Translations under genes and position numbers: made by a program | The notes under the pieces: model-generated | The model's database searches: none | The model's input: only the letters and a program-made list of their open reading frames with translations | What the model was told of the DNA's origin: nothing | Part shown: piece by piece, positions 16,655-24,982 of the stretch | Numbering within the stretch: position 1 is the first letter of the stretch | How the letters are laid out: each line of letters begins with the position of its first letter | Origin: Ch67 sp041395845 | GTDB taxonomy: Bacteria > Pseudomonadota > Gammaproteobacteria > Pseudomonadales > Ketobacteraceae | Assembly (NCBI GenBank): GCA_041395845.1 | Contig: JAWKZS010000024.1 | Span: forward strand, 1 to 64,000 | DNA: 64,000 nt | Reading direction: 5' to 3'

Positions 16655-18031
16655 TTAACGCACACCGGCGCGACGCAGGGCGCCCGGCTGGAATTCCACC
16701 TTGGAAAATGTTGCCGACCATTCCACGCCGGACGCTTCGTTGTTTTCCAGGCCCAGCGCCAGATAGCGTCCGGAGTTGATGTCATACAGCACTTCCAGCG
16801 AATAGCCCTGCACGGGCACGTGGTAGTAGAACATCTGATGGGCTTCGGCCACGCGCCACAGATTGCCGCGGCCATCGTAATGATCGATCACCGACGCCAT
16901 CCAGCTGTCCTCGTCGAAATAGAACACGCGCTTGGCGTAGATATGGCGCGTGCCTTCCCGCAGGGTGGCTTCCACTTCGTACACACGGTGCAGTTCGTAT
17001 CGGGTCAGATCCTGGTTGATATGGCCGGGCTTGATGATGTCGTCGTAGGGCAGGCCTTTTTCATCGAGATTGTAGGAGTTGTAGCCGATGTAGAGTTCTT
17101 TTTTGCCTTTGAAACTCCAGTTGTAGCGATCCGGCGAACCGTTGTAGAGATCGTAGTTGTCAGCGGTGCGCAGACCGTCGGCGGCAGTACCGGGGCCGTC
17201 ATAGGCGACCTGCGGTGCGCGGCGCACGCGACGCTGGCCGGAGTTGTAGATCCAGGCCCGGCGCGGTTCGCTCACCTGATCGATGGTTTCATGCACCATC
17301 AGCACGTTGCCCGCCAGACGTGAGGGCGAAATCACCGTCTGCTTGCCATAGAACATGACGTTGGGATCTTCGCCGGCCACGTAGTCGGTCATGGCGGCGG
17401 GAATCACCACTTCATCATGGAACATCACCATGCTGTAGGCGCCGTTGGGTTGCGGCGTCACCTGGCCGGCAAAACGGTCGACACCGGTGCCGCGCCAGCG
17501 CGCGATGTGGTTCCACACCATTTCCAGGCCGTTCTTTGCCAGCGGGAACGGATAGCCCATGGGCGTGTAATGTTTGAGGCCGGTGACACCCAGGGTTTCG
17601 GTCTGCACCGCGTTCTGTCTGGTGATCCTGGCCACATCCTCGGGCATGCGGAAGGTGCGGCGGGTCTGGTACACCGGCATGCGGAAGCTGTCGGGATATT
17701 TCTGGAACATCGCGACCTGGCCGGGGCTCAGTTTGTCCTGGTATTGCGCCACGTTCTGCGCGGTGATGACGAACAGGGGCTTGTCATCGGGGAACGGATC
17801 GCACAGCCAGTTGCCACCCTGATAGCAGGCCGGTGGTTGTTGCAGTCCGCCCGTGTAGGCGGGAATGGAGCCGTCGGCATTGCTGGCTACCTGGGCGCCG
17901 GTAACAGTGAGTTCACTGCCACCGAGTTTGTCGGCCTGGGCCTGGTCCACCTTGGCAAAGGCCGTAGCGTTGGCGAAGGCGAGCGCCAGTGCGGCGCCCG
18001 TCGCGAGTAAATGTCTGCTTGCTGTTTTCAT
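16655..18031 (-). CDS. DUF1329 periplasmic protein (outer-membrane lipoprotein-like)
   Basis: 458 residues with a clear signal peptide (MKTASRHLLATGAALALAFA, cleavage near AFA-KV). The family features are SIPAYTGGL near the N-terminus, GYPFPLAKNGLEMVWNH and the C-terminal half rich in Tyr/Trp beta strands (MFYYHVPVQGYSLEVLYD). DUF1329 resembles the LolA/LolB fold and is nearly always encoded next to DUF1302, as here (18 bases apart). The pair is linked with export or uptake of hydrophobic compounds together with RND/MmpL-type proteins. No such pump gene lies adjacent in this window. Confidence 0.9.
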   Translation of the reverse strand: MKTASRHLLATGAALALAFANATAFAKVDQAQADKLGGSELTVTGAQVASNADGSIPAYTGGLQQPPACYQGGNWLCDPFPDDKPLFVITAQNVAQYQDKLSPGQVAMFQKYPDSFRMPVYQTRRTFRMPEDVARITRQNAVQTETLGVTGLKHYTPMGYPFPLAKNGLEMVWNHIARWRGTGVDRFAGQVTPQPNGAYSMVMFHDEVVIPAAMTDYVAGEDPNVMFYGKQTVISPSRLAGNVLMVHETIDQVSEPRRAWIYNSGQRRVRRAPQVAYDGPGTAADGLRTADNYDLYNGSPDRYNWSFKGKKELYIGYNSYNLDEKGLPYDDIIKPGHINQDLTRYELHRVYEVEATLREGTRHIYAKRVFYFDEDSWMASVIDHYDGRGNLWRVAEAHQMFYYHVPVQGYSLEVLYDINSGRYLALGLENNEASGVEWSATFSKVEFQPGALRRAGVR

Positions 18032-18049
18032 GTTGTCTGATCCTGCTGC

Positions 18050-20098
18050 TTAAAAGGAAACCTGGGCACTGACCGAGTAGTAGTCGCGGTCGGCCAGCTG
18101 GTTGTAGGGCTCGGCGCCAAAGAAATCCGTGTAGGCAATATTCACGCTGTAGTCGTTCAGATAAACGGCCTCCACGGCCAGTCCCAGGGCCTTGCGATCC
18201 TCGAGGAAATTCGCAATCGGGCTGGGGGTGGTGCCATAGACGTCATGACTGAAACTGAGGGTCGGGCGCAGGTTGATGCCGGCGAAGACGTTGTTGTATT
18301 CCCCGGAAAACCGCAGCTTGTAGCCCCAGGCGCCGCTGGTGGGGAAGTAGTCGTCTTCCGGCGCCGCGGTGAAGCTGTTCAGCGTTTCCCAGGCCACGTT
18401 CTGGATGAAGATGGGATAGGGCAGGTTGAACGGAAACGCGGGAATGCCCGGCACAGTGACCACATTGGGCAACCACGGGTGATTGAGGGTGGCGTTGTAA
18501 CTGCTGTTGAGCAGGGTGGTGCTTTTGCCGGGCAGATCCAGATAGGAACCGGCAATGTCCAGCACCGCACTCCAGCGGGACGCGCCCAGAATGTTGTCGA
18601 AGAAATGGATGAACACCAGTTCCGCCTGGTAGTAATCCGTGGTGATGTAGCCCTGGTTGTATTCGCCGGGGGCATACTGGCTGTAACAGTCGTAAGCGAC
18701 GGGCGCATCGGCACAGGCGAGGGAGGGCAGGCCGACTGCACCGGACAGCGCATCGCCATCCTCACGGGCAAAAGGCTGATCCTTGCGCATGCTGATTTCA
18801 CCGGAAATCGCGGTGCCACCGCCGGGCAGGCCGATGTCCAGGGTGGTGCTGAAGCTGGCACCGATCAGCTGGATGTCTTCTGGATACTCGACAAAATAAT
18901 CGCCGAACTGCAGCAGCGCGGTGCCGGCCAGCGGACCCAGCGCCAGTGCCGGCGAATCCGGGTCGGTCATCAGGAAGCGGCGGATGTCTACCAGACTGCC
19001 GGTGTCGTACTCACGGCCGGGTACGCCCTGCGCATTGATGAAGTTGATCAGGTCAGCAAGCAGTGTGCCTTCGATGTAGGGCGTGTGTCCGGAAATCACC
19101 GGCAGATTCGAATGCAGGTTGGTGTAGTAAAGGCTGAATTCGGTTTCGATGGATTCGGCAAAGTAACGGGCGGCCACACCGAACTGGCCGTCTTTATCGG
19201 GTTCGACATCACGACCGCGGGGCAGGGTGACCGCCGCCGCACTGGGATGGGAAGATTCCAGACCCGACGGCACGAACCCGGCGTAGCAACCGGCGCCCAC
19301 CAGGTCGGTGATCGAGAAGAAGGTGCCGCATTCCGGCAATTCGGTTTCCCGCCAGTCCAGCAGGACGAAGCCTTCCAGCGTCAGTGCATCGCTGACCCCG
19401 AACGACGCCGACAGGGCGTTGAGGGGCAGCAGGGCGTCTTTCACTTCCGAGCCGGGCGCCAGCAGCGCGTTCACATCCACCGGATTGATGCTGTTGATGC
19501 CGTTGGCGAACAGCAGGCCTTCGCCCCAGCTGATCACCTGTTTGCCCAGGCGCACGTTAAGGGGTTTTTCGCCCACCCACCAGTTGGCCCAGACAAACGC
19601 ATCGAGAATTTCCGCACTGCTGCCGGCGCTCTGGTTGGGCAGGCGGTTGTTGCCGTTGGCATCCTGCCAGTAATACGCCGGCAGATCGGTCACACCATCG
19701 CCGTTGACAATGCGGTGGTCGTACACCGCCTTGCCGCGAATGAAGGCGCCGTAATCCCGGTAGGTCATTTCCAGATCCACCACCAGCTTGGCCAGTTCGG
19801 AAAAGGTGGAGCCCTGTTTCCACAGCAGGTTGCTGTCATCGGCGGCGCTGGAACCGTGATAGTGGTGGGCGCCGGAGGGATTGTCACCTGCCGCCTGGGC
19901 TGCCAGGGCATTGGCCAGGCCAACACCCCGGTAATCCACGTCGTCGGCACGCCAGGACGCACCCACCGACAGGGTGGAATCCATCTGCAGGCGAAAATCA
20001 CCGTTGTAGTATTCGAGGCCAAAGGCGGGGCCGGCCAGGGCCGACAGCGCCAGTACCATGAGCGTGCTACCTGCGCCGGTGCGCTTCTGTTCTGACAT
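18050..20098 (-). CDS. DUF1302 outer-membrane protein
   Basis: 682 residues from the ATG at 20098; a TTG nine bases earlier is an alternative. Signal peptide 1-28 (ending ALAGPAFG). N-terminal motif YYNGDFRLQMDSTLSVGASWR and the adjacent RLGKQVISWGEGLLFANGIN segment are DUF1302 hallmarks. The barrel ends in Phe (YYSVSAQVSF) as expected for BAM substrates. It is the upstream partner of DUF1329, probably co-transcribed. Likely a large outer-membrane channel or lipid-handling barrel; substrate unknown. Confidence 0.92.
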   Translation of the reverse strand: MSEQKRTGAGSTLMVLALSALAGPAFGLEYYNGDFRLQMDSTLSVGASWRADDVDYRGVGLANALAAQAAGDNPSGAHHYHGSSAADDSNLLWKQGSTFSELAKLVVDLEMTYRDYGAFIRGKAVYDHRIVNGDGVTDLPAYYWQDANGNNRLPNQSAGSSAEILDAFVWANWWVGEKPLNVRLGKQVISWGEGLLFANGINSINPVDVNALLAPGSEVKDALLPLNALSASFGVSDALTLEGFVLLDWRETELPECGTFFSITDLVGAGCYAGFVPSGLESSHPSAAAVTLPRGRDVEPDKDGQFGVAARYFAESIETEFSLYYTNLHSNLPVISGHTPYIEGTLLADLINFINAQGVPGREYDTGSLVDIRRFLMTDPDSPALALGPLAGTALLQFGDYFVEYPEDIQLIGASFSTTLDIGLPGGGTAISGEISMRKDQPFAREDGDALSGAVGLPSLACADAPVAYDCYSQYAPGEYNQGYITTDYYQAELVFIHFFDNILGASRWSAVLDIAGSYLDLPGKSTTLLNSSYNATLNHPWLPNVVTVPGIPAFPFNLPYPIFIQNVAWETLNSFTAAPEDDYFPTSGAWGYKLRFSGEYNNVFAGINLRPTLSFSHDVYGTTPSPIANFLEDRKALGLAVEAVYLNDYSVNIAYTDFFGAEPYNQLADRDYYSVSAQVSF

Positions 20099-20100
20099 CA

Positions 20101-20214
20101 GAGACAAGCTCCCTTGCTGTTGTTATGGGGTGGGGGTTAGGCTGAGACAAAAACTATAGAACTTCTCGGTCACGCTTGGGAGTGGTTTTGATACTTTTTT
20201 AACAAATTGTCTCA
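20101..20214. promoter_or_regulatory. Repeated GAGACAA motif upstream of DUF1302/DUF1329
   Basis: GAGACAA occurs at 20101-20107 and 20144-20150 and in reverse (TTGTCTC) at 20207-20213. The outer pair forms the 8-bp inverted repeat TGAGACAA/TTGTCTCA. It sits between the divergent DUF1302 and phospholipase A genes. A candidate operator only; no regulator gene is adjacent. Confidence 0.35.
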
Positions 20215-20270
20215 AAATGGCTGATCTATGCCGCCAGCGATTGCAGTCCGACAGGGGCGGCGATTGTGAC

Positions 20271-20276
20271 TATAAT
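20271..20276 (+). promoter_or_regulatory. -10 element for phospholipase A gene
   Basis: Perfect TATAAT. A start of transcription near 20283 would leave only about 7 bases before the ATG at 20290. That favours the TTG at 20329 as the true translation start. The -35 (CCGACA at 17 bases) is weak. Confidence 0.5.
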
Positions 20277-20328
20277 CCCTTGAATATTCATGAACTCTGG
20301 TGCCCGGGTGCCGGATAGGGAGTTGACG

Positions 20329-21309
20329 TTGAAGGGGTGGCATCGACTGGCAGTATTGCTGCTGGGGTGGCAGGTGCAGGCCGGCGCAGCGACGCTGGAC
20401 AGTTGTATCCAGGAACGGCTGCAGACCGCAGACCCGACCCTGACGGTGGGCGAGATCAAGGCCGATTGCGAGGTGCTGCACGATCAGGACTACCGGCGCG
20501 AACCCCTGGCCATTGAACGGCTGGTGATGGAGCGGCGCACCGAGTGGAATCCGTTCGTGATCACGCCCCACAAGCAGAACTACATCCTGCCGTTCACCTA
20601 TATGCACCATCCCAACAATGATCCCTATGAAGATCTGGCGGAGGAATCCCTGAAACACCAGGAAGCCAAGATGCAGGTGAGTTTCAAGGTGCCGCTGACC
20701 GAACACAATCTACTGGCAGACGGTGACAGCCTGCATTTCGGCTTTACCGCGCTGTCGTTCTGGCAGGTGTACAACCGGGAACTGTCGGCGCCGTTCCGCG
20801 AAACCAATTACCAGCCGGAAGTGTTTTACAGCCTGCCGCTGTCGCTGCAACGCACCGATCACGCTGCGATGTTACGGCTCGGTTTCGAACACCAGTCCAA
20901 CGGTCAGACTCAGGTGCTCAGTCGCAGCTGGAACCGGATTTACGCCCAGCTGTTCTACGCCCGCAACAATTACCTGATTGCCTTCCGCCCCTGGTACCGG
21001 ATTCCGGAAAATCCGAAAGATGATCCGGACGATGCCAGCGGTGACGACAATCCGGACATTGACGATTACATGGGTTATTTCGAACTCACCGGCGTGGTGC
21101 AGCATGCCGACGTGGAATTTTCGGCGCTGCTGCGGAACAACCTGCGCGGTGACAACAAGGGTGCCATCGAACTGGGGGTGAGTTTTCCCCTGTTCAACCG
21201 TCTGCGGGGTTACCTGCAGTATTTCAACGGCTATGGTGAAAGTCTGATTGACTACGACCATCGCAGTCAGCGGGTGGGATTGGGCATTCTGATCACCGAC
21301 CTGATGTAA
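20329..21309 (+). CDS. pldA: Outer-membrane phospholipase A (OMPLA)
   Basis: 326 residues from TTG at 20329, which has AGGGAG 6 bases upstream and gives a textbook signal peptide (MKGWHRLAVLLLGWQVQAGA). The ATG at 20290 would add 13 residues with no ribosome site. The catalytic triad is His188-Ser190 (FEHQSNGQ) and Asn202 (SRSWNRIY), with exactly the 2 and 12 residue spacing of E. coli OMPLA. It hydrolyses phospholipids that reach the outer leaflet when the envelope is damaged, as a calcium-dependent dimer. An acidic loop DDPDDASGDDNPDIDD is notable. Two unusual pilin-like/propeller genes follow closely (21 bases). Confidence 0.93.
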   Translation: MKGWHRLAVLLLGWQVQAGAATLDSCIQERLQTADPTLTVGEIKADCEVLHDQDYRREPLAIERLVMERRTEWNPFVITPHKQNYILPFTYMHHPNNDPYEDLAEESLKHQEAKMQVSFKVPLTEHNLLADGDSLHFGFTALSFWQVYNRELSAPFRETNYQPEVFYSLPLSLQRTDHAAMLRLGFEHQSNGQTQVLSRSWNRIYAQLFYARNNYLIAFRPWYRIPENPKDDPDDASGDDNPDIDDYMGYFELTGVVQHADVEFSALLRNNLRGDNKGAIELGVSFPLFNRLRGYLQYFNGYGESLIDYDHRSQRVGLGILITDLM

Positions 21310-21330
21310 GCAACGGGGATTTTTATTCAG

Positions 21331-22743
21331 ATGATTCGGTTAGTGGTGTCCGGCGTTTTGCTGGTGGTGTTTGTCATTCTGCTGGGACGCTGTCAGCTGG
21401 GCAATGTGGGGGTGGGCATGGGGCTCACGCTGCATGACACGCTGTCCGTGATCATGGGCGTGCAGTCGGACATCGAGCGCTATCATTATGCCAACCAGCG
21501 CCTGCCCCAGAACAATCGCGAACTGGGTGCGCCACCACCGCAGCAGTTCAACCGCAAATCGCCCCTGATCCGCGATATCGAAATCCTGCGCGACGGTGTG
21601 GTGTATATCCGGCTGCAGGCAGAAAACAAGGGCCGGCCAGTGGAGCTGGTGTATCGCCCGAAGGCGGAATCCCAATACCGGCTGCAATGGCAGTGTGAAT
21701 CCTTCAATATCACCAAGGAATGGCGTGCTCTGTTGCCGCAGGTATGTGCCGATGCGGTGGCGGCGTTTGATCGCGCGGCGTTTGTCGAACCGGATACCAG
21801 TGAATATCTGGAGCGGGTGACCCGGGAGCAGCGGGAAGCGGCGGTGATTAATGTCGAGGAAATCACCCGACCGGAATGCGAAGCGGCATTGGCTACGCCA
21901 GCGTTCGTGCAGGTGACGGCGGATACGGTGGCGCTCTGGTCGTTGGGTGAAACTCCGAAGCCTGTGTTGCGTGTGCCACGCCCGGCGACCATGCATCGCA
22001 CGGCGTTGCTGGGACGGGGTGACCGGTTGCTGGCGTATGCGGATGACCGTCTGCACAGCGCCGATGCCCGCAATCCGCAGCTGACCGCGTCCACGGTGGC
22101 GGCGTTCAATACCTCGCGCTGGCGCTGGCAGGACAATACGTTGTGGCTCAACAGCGGGCCGGCGCTACTGACGATCGATCTGTGTGATCGTAGCCCGCGC
22201 ATCGCTACCCAGTATCTGATGAATCTGGGCGCGTTCAATCGCATCAGCGATTTTCTGTTGCAGGATGGCCGCGCCTATCTGAGCACGCAGGAATCCGTGG
22301 TGGGCAGCCCGGCATCGGCGTTACAGATCACGCTGCTGCAATCCGGCCGCACTGCAGGTTTTTTAAAGTTGGATGGCAAGGCGCAGGGGCTGGCACTGAA
22401 CGGCCGCTATCTGTACGTGGCCACAGGCAGTTACGGCATTGCGGTGGTGGATATTTTCGATGCCACCCTGCCGCGTTTGCTGCGGCGGGTGTCCACCCGG
22501 GATGCGGCCCAGGATCTGTTGCTGCTGGATGGCCAGCTGCTGGTGGCGGATCGCCTGGGTGGGCTCGCGTTGTTCCAGCTGCAGGACGATCAGTTGCAGC
22601 TGGTGTCGCGGCCGTCCACCACGCTCACCGCAGAACAGCTGGAATGGCTGGGTAATGGCTATGTCAGCGTCACCGCCAAAGACGGCACCACCAGCCTGTG
22701 GCGCTGGCAGCACGGTGTGTTGACCGCGGTGGAGTTACGCTGA
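21331..22743 (+). CDS. Membrane-anchored pilin-like domain + beta-propeller protein, paralogue A
   Basis: 470 residues; I do not know a named family. Residues 3-19 form a membrane anchor with no prepilin peptidase site (no G-F-x4-E). Residues about 35-140 read like a type IV pilin head: an amphipathic helix (VIMGVQSDIERYHYANQRLP), strands, then W120-Q-C122 and LLPQVC139, which matches the disulfide D-region of pilins. Residues about 185-470 are repeated beta blades (GLALNGRYLYVATGSYGIAVVDI; DLLLLDGQLLVADRLGGLALF), like LVIVD or other propellers. Cys183 and Cys285 lie 102 apart. It overlaps paralogue B by one base (TGATG) and follows pldA in one operon. Probably periplasmic-facing; role unknown. 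Confidence 0.7.
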   Translation: MIRLVVSGVLLVVFVILLGRCQLGNVGVGMGLTLHDTLSVIMGVQSDIERYHYANQRLPQNNRELGAPPPQQFNRKSPLIRDIEILRDGVVYIRLQAENKGRPVELVYRPKAESQYRLQWQCESFNITKEWRALLPQVCADAVAAFDRAAFVEPDTSEYLERVTREQREAAVINVEEITRPECEAALATPAFVQVTADTVALWSLGETPKPVLRVPRPATMHRTALLGRGDRLLAYADDRLHSADARNPQLTASTVAAFNTSRWRWQDNTLWLNSGPALLTIDLCDRSPRIATQYLMNLGAFNRISDFLLQDGRAYLSTQESVVGSPASALQITLLQSGRTAGFLKLDGKAQGLALNGRYLYVATGSYGIAVVDIFDATLPRLLRRVSTRDAAQDLLLLDGQLLVADRLGGLALFQLQDDQLQLVSRPSTTLTAEQLEWLGNGYVSVTAKDGTTSLWRWQHGVLTAVELR

Positions 22744-24179
22744 TGCGCAAGGGAGCAGTGGGGATTTTTCTGGCGCTGATGTTCGTATTGCTGCTGACGT
22801 TTTTTCTGAAGCAGGAAGACTATCGCGATCGCATCGAACATTTTGCCGAGCTGGAAATCACCCTGGCCAAGATCCGTCAGCAGTTCCAGCTGCACCATCT
22901 GTCCTATGGCCGTTTTCCCCGCAGCAATCAGGAAGCGGAATTGCCGGCGCCGGAACAGCTGGTGGCGGGATCGCTCGATGGCCTGGTGGTGATGGAAGAC
23001 CAGCGCCTGATGCTGCAGCTGAAATTGGTGGACGCCGAACCGGCCACCATCTTTCTCACGCCGGAAATGAATTCCGCCGACCAGTTTCTGTGGCACTGCC
23101 GGTCGCCGGATCTGCCGAAGGAATTGCGTGACAATCTGTTCGGCGGCTGCAAACTGACTCGCGAATATCTGAGCCTGGCCAGCGCCAGTGCGTTGCAGTG
23201 GAAACCCAAAGCGGTCGCGAAACCGGTGGCGGTGAAAACCGTGGAGCGCGCAGCTGATCCGCCGCCACAACCGGCACCGGATTGCACCGTTGCAGCATCG
23301 TCCCGGCAGGTGCTGCTGCATGATAACGGCCTGGGTATCTGGGATCTGTCCGGCCAGCCCCGTCGCAGCGGATTCCTGCCTTATGATGTGAAGCGGGCCG
23401 ACGCGTTTTACACCCAGATTGGCGACACCCTGTTTGTGGCGCGCGACAACACCATTGCCTATGCCGATCTGCGCAGTGCGACACCGCAGTTGCAGAACAC
23501 CGCGTTGTGGACCAAGGCCGGCACCCGCCTGTACGGCATCGGCAAGCGCCTGGTGTGGATCACCGATGACCAGAATCTGTTTGTCGGCGATATCTGTCAG
23601 CTGCCGGCGCTGCGCATCATTCACACCATGACGCTGGATCTGGGGCGGCGGGAAAAAATCGTACGCATGGATGTGGTGGATGATCTGGTTTATATGCTGA
23701 GCCGGCACGAATCCGACTGGGGCAACAGCAGCGAACTGAACATTTATCGGATGAAAGACAACGGCACTTTGCTGCACCGTTTCCATTTCCGCTTTGATGG
23801 CCTGGCCAACAGCATGCAGCTGGCGGAACCCTGGCTGCTGGTGGCCAACGGCCGCGAAGGCGTGACGTTTTATGAACGTACCCTGGATCAGCGCTGGATG
23901 CAGGCGCAGAAACTCACGGCGGTGGATTTTGCGATGGATGTGCTGCTGCAGGATGCGGTGTTGTGGGTGGCTGACGGGCAGTCCGGCCTGCTGCGATTTG
24001 AACGCAAACAGCCAACCGATCCCTGGCAGCGCAGCGCCCAGCAGCTACTGCCGTTCCCGGCGTTTCATCTGCGGCCCGTGGCAGGCGGCTTGCTGGTGAG
24101 CAGTGCCACCCAGCACGCCTGGTTCGATCCGGTAAGCGGGCAGTTGCAGTTGCTGGAACCGCCCGCCGCTGGACCTTGA
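22743..24179 (+). CDS. Membrane-anchored pilin-like domain + beta-propeller protein, paralogue B
   Basis: 478 residues from the ATG at 22743, which shares a base with the stop of paralogue A. Same layout at low identity: anchor 5-22, helix LAKIRQQFQLHHLSYGRFPR, pilin-like head with W117-H-C119 and Cys136 (again 17 apart), a Lys/Pro linker (153-180). Then propeller-like blades with Cys181 and Cys284 (103 apart). The matching cysteine map argues that A and B are ancient duplicates with two disulfides each. No prepilin cleavage motif. They may form a heteromeric periplasmic complex; links to phospholipase A are only by position. Confidence 0.7.
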   Translation: MRKGAVGIFLALMFVLLLTFFLKQEDYRDRIEHFAELEITLAKIRQQFQLHHLSYGRFPRSNQEAELPAPEQLVAGSLDGLVVMEDQRLMLQLKLVDAEPATIFLTPEMNSADQFLWHCRSPDLPKELRDNLFGGCKLTREYLSLASASALQWKPKAVAKPVAVKTVERAADPPPQPAPDCTVAASSRQVLLHDNGLGIWDLSGQPRRSGFLPYDVKRADAFYTQIGDTLFVARDNTIAYADLRSATPQLQNTALWTKAGTRLYGIGKRLVWITDDQNLFVGDICQLPALRIIHTMTLDLGRREKIVRMDVVDDLVYMLSRHESDWGNSSELNIYRMKDNGTLLHRFHFRFDGLANSMQLAEPWLLVANGREGVTFYERTLDQRWMQAQKLTAVDFAMDVLLQDAVLWVADGQSGLLRFERKQPTDPWQRSAQQLLPFPAFHLRPVAGGLLVSSATQHAWFDPVSGQLQLLEPPAAGP

Positions 24180-24185
24180 GGAAAC

Positions 24186-24869
24186 CTAGCGGTGGGCCTT
24201 GAGGCTTTGCGCCTCGGACTCCAGTTCGTAGAGGGCTTCGCTGTTGTCGTAATAGCACTCGCGCCAGCGTTGCCACTGGTTCATGGTGGCGGGTTCATTG
24301 GGATTGCGATAAGGCTCGGTGCCGCACTTGCGATCCCGTTCGGCTTTCAGTTTGGTGATGCGCTGATCCAGCGAGCGTGAGCGTTCCTGCAACTGCTGGC
24401 GCGCTTCAGCCACATCGCCTTTCTGGCTGTCCACCCATTTGATGGCGCATTCCAGATCCCGCTTCACCTGGCCGGATTCCGCCGGATCACGCCGGATGTT
24501 GTAGCGGGAAAGCTGCATGCGCCAGGTCACATCGCGCAGATCCGTGTCGGATTCCAGTTCCTGCTGCCATTCGGCACGCAGTTCTTCCAGCTCGAGCATT
24601 TTCACCGGATCGGTTTTGTCCACCTTGGGTAATTCGATGCTGCCGCAGCGCAGGGTTTTGCCGTTGCGACTCAGGTGGGTACTGCTGGTGGAAGTCAGGC
24701 TCACGGTATCCACCTGCATGTCCTGCTGTTCCTGCGGTTGCGGGGGAAACTGGCTGAAGGTGACATTGCCGTCCTTGTCGACAATCTTGTACAGCTTGCC
24801 GGCTTGCACCGGTGTAATGGCCAGTGACAGCAGCAGTGTGACACTGCAGGCGAACAGCAAACGACGCAT
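24186..24869 (-). CDS. DUF4124 domain protein, periplasmic
   Basis: 227 residues. Signal peptide 1-23 (MRRLLFACSVTLLLSLA, cut after VQA). The DUF4124 motif KLYKIVDKDGNVTFSQFPP follows at once (about 25-43). The C-terminal two thirds are charged and helical (ELEELRAEWQQELESD; QLQERSRSLDQRITKLKAERDRKC), with four scattered cysteines. DUF4124 proteins are common in pseudomonads and of unknown function. It converges on the propeller pair with a 6-base gap. Confidence 0.85.
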   Translation of the reverse strand: MRRLLFACSVTLLLSLAITPVQAGKLYKIVDKDGNVTFSQFPPQPQEQQDMQVDTVSLTSTSSTHLSRNGKTLRCGSIELPKVDKTDPVKMLELEELRAEWQQELESDTDLRDVTWRMQLSRYNIRRDPAESGQVKRDLECAIKWVDSQKGDVAEARQQLQERSRSLDQRITKLKAERDRKCGTEPYRNPNEPATMNQWQRWRECYYDNSEALYELESEAQSLKAHR

Positions 24870-24982
24870 CGGTACAACCCCAAAGGCAATCAGCCAAACA
24901 AAAAGTTGCCCTTAAGTTAAGTTGATTGGCGCGGGAATTCAAACCGGGATGGCCTGTGGACCACCCCGGCAGCGCACCACAC

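Noticed and set aside
18245..20095. Long plus-strand open frame of 616 codons
   Set aside because: It lies opposite the DUF1302 gene, lacks any family motif and is explained by GC-rich codon bias.
22659..23786. Minus-strand open frame of 375 codons
   Set aside because: Antisense to propeller paralogue B, which has consistent domain structure and coupling to its neighbour.
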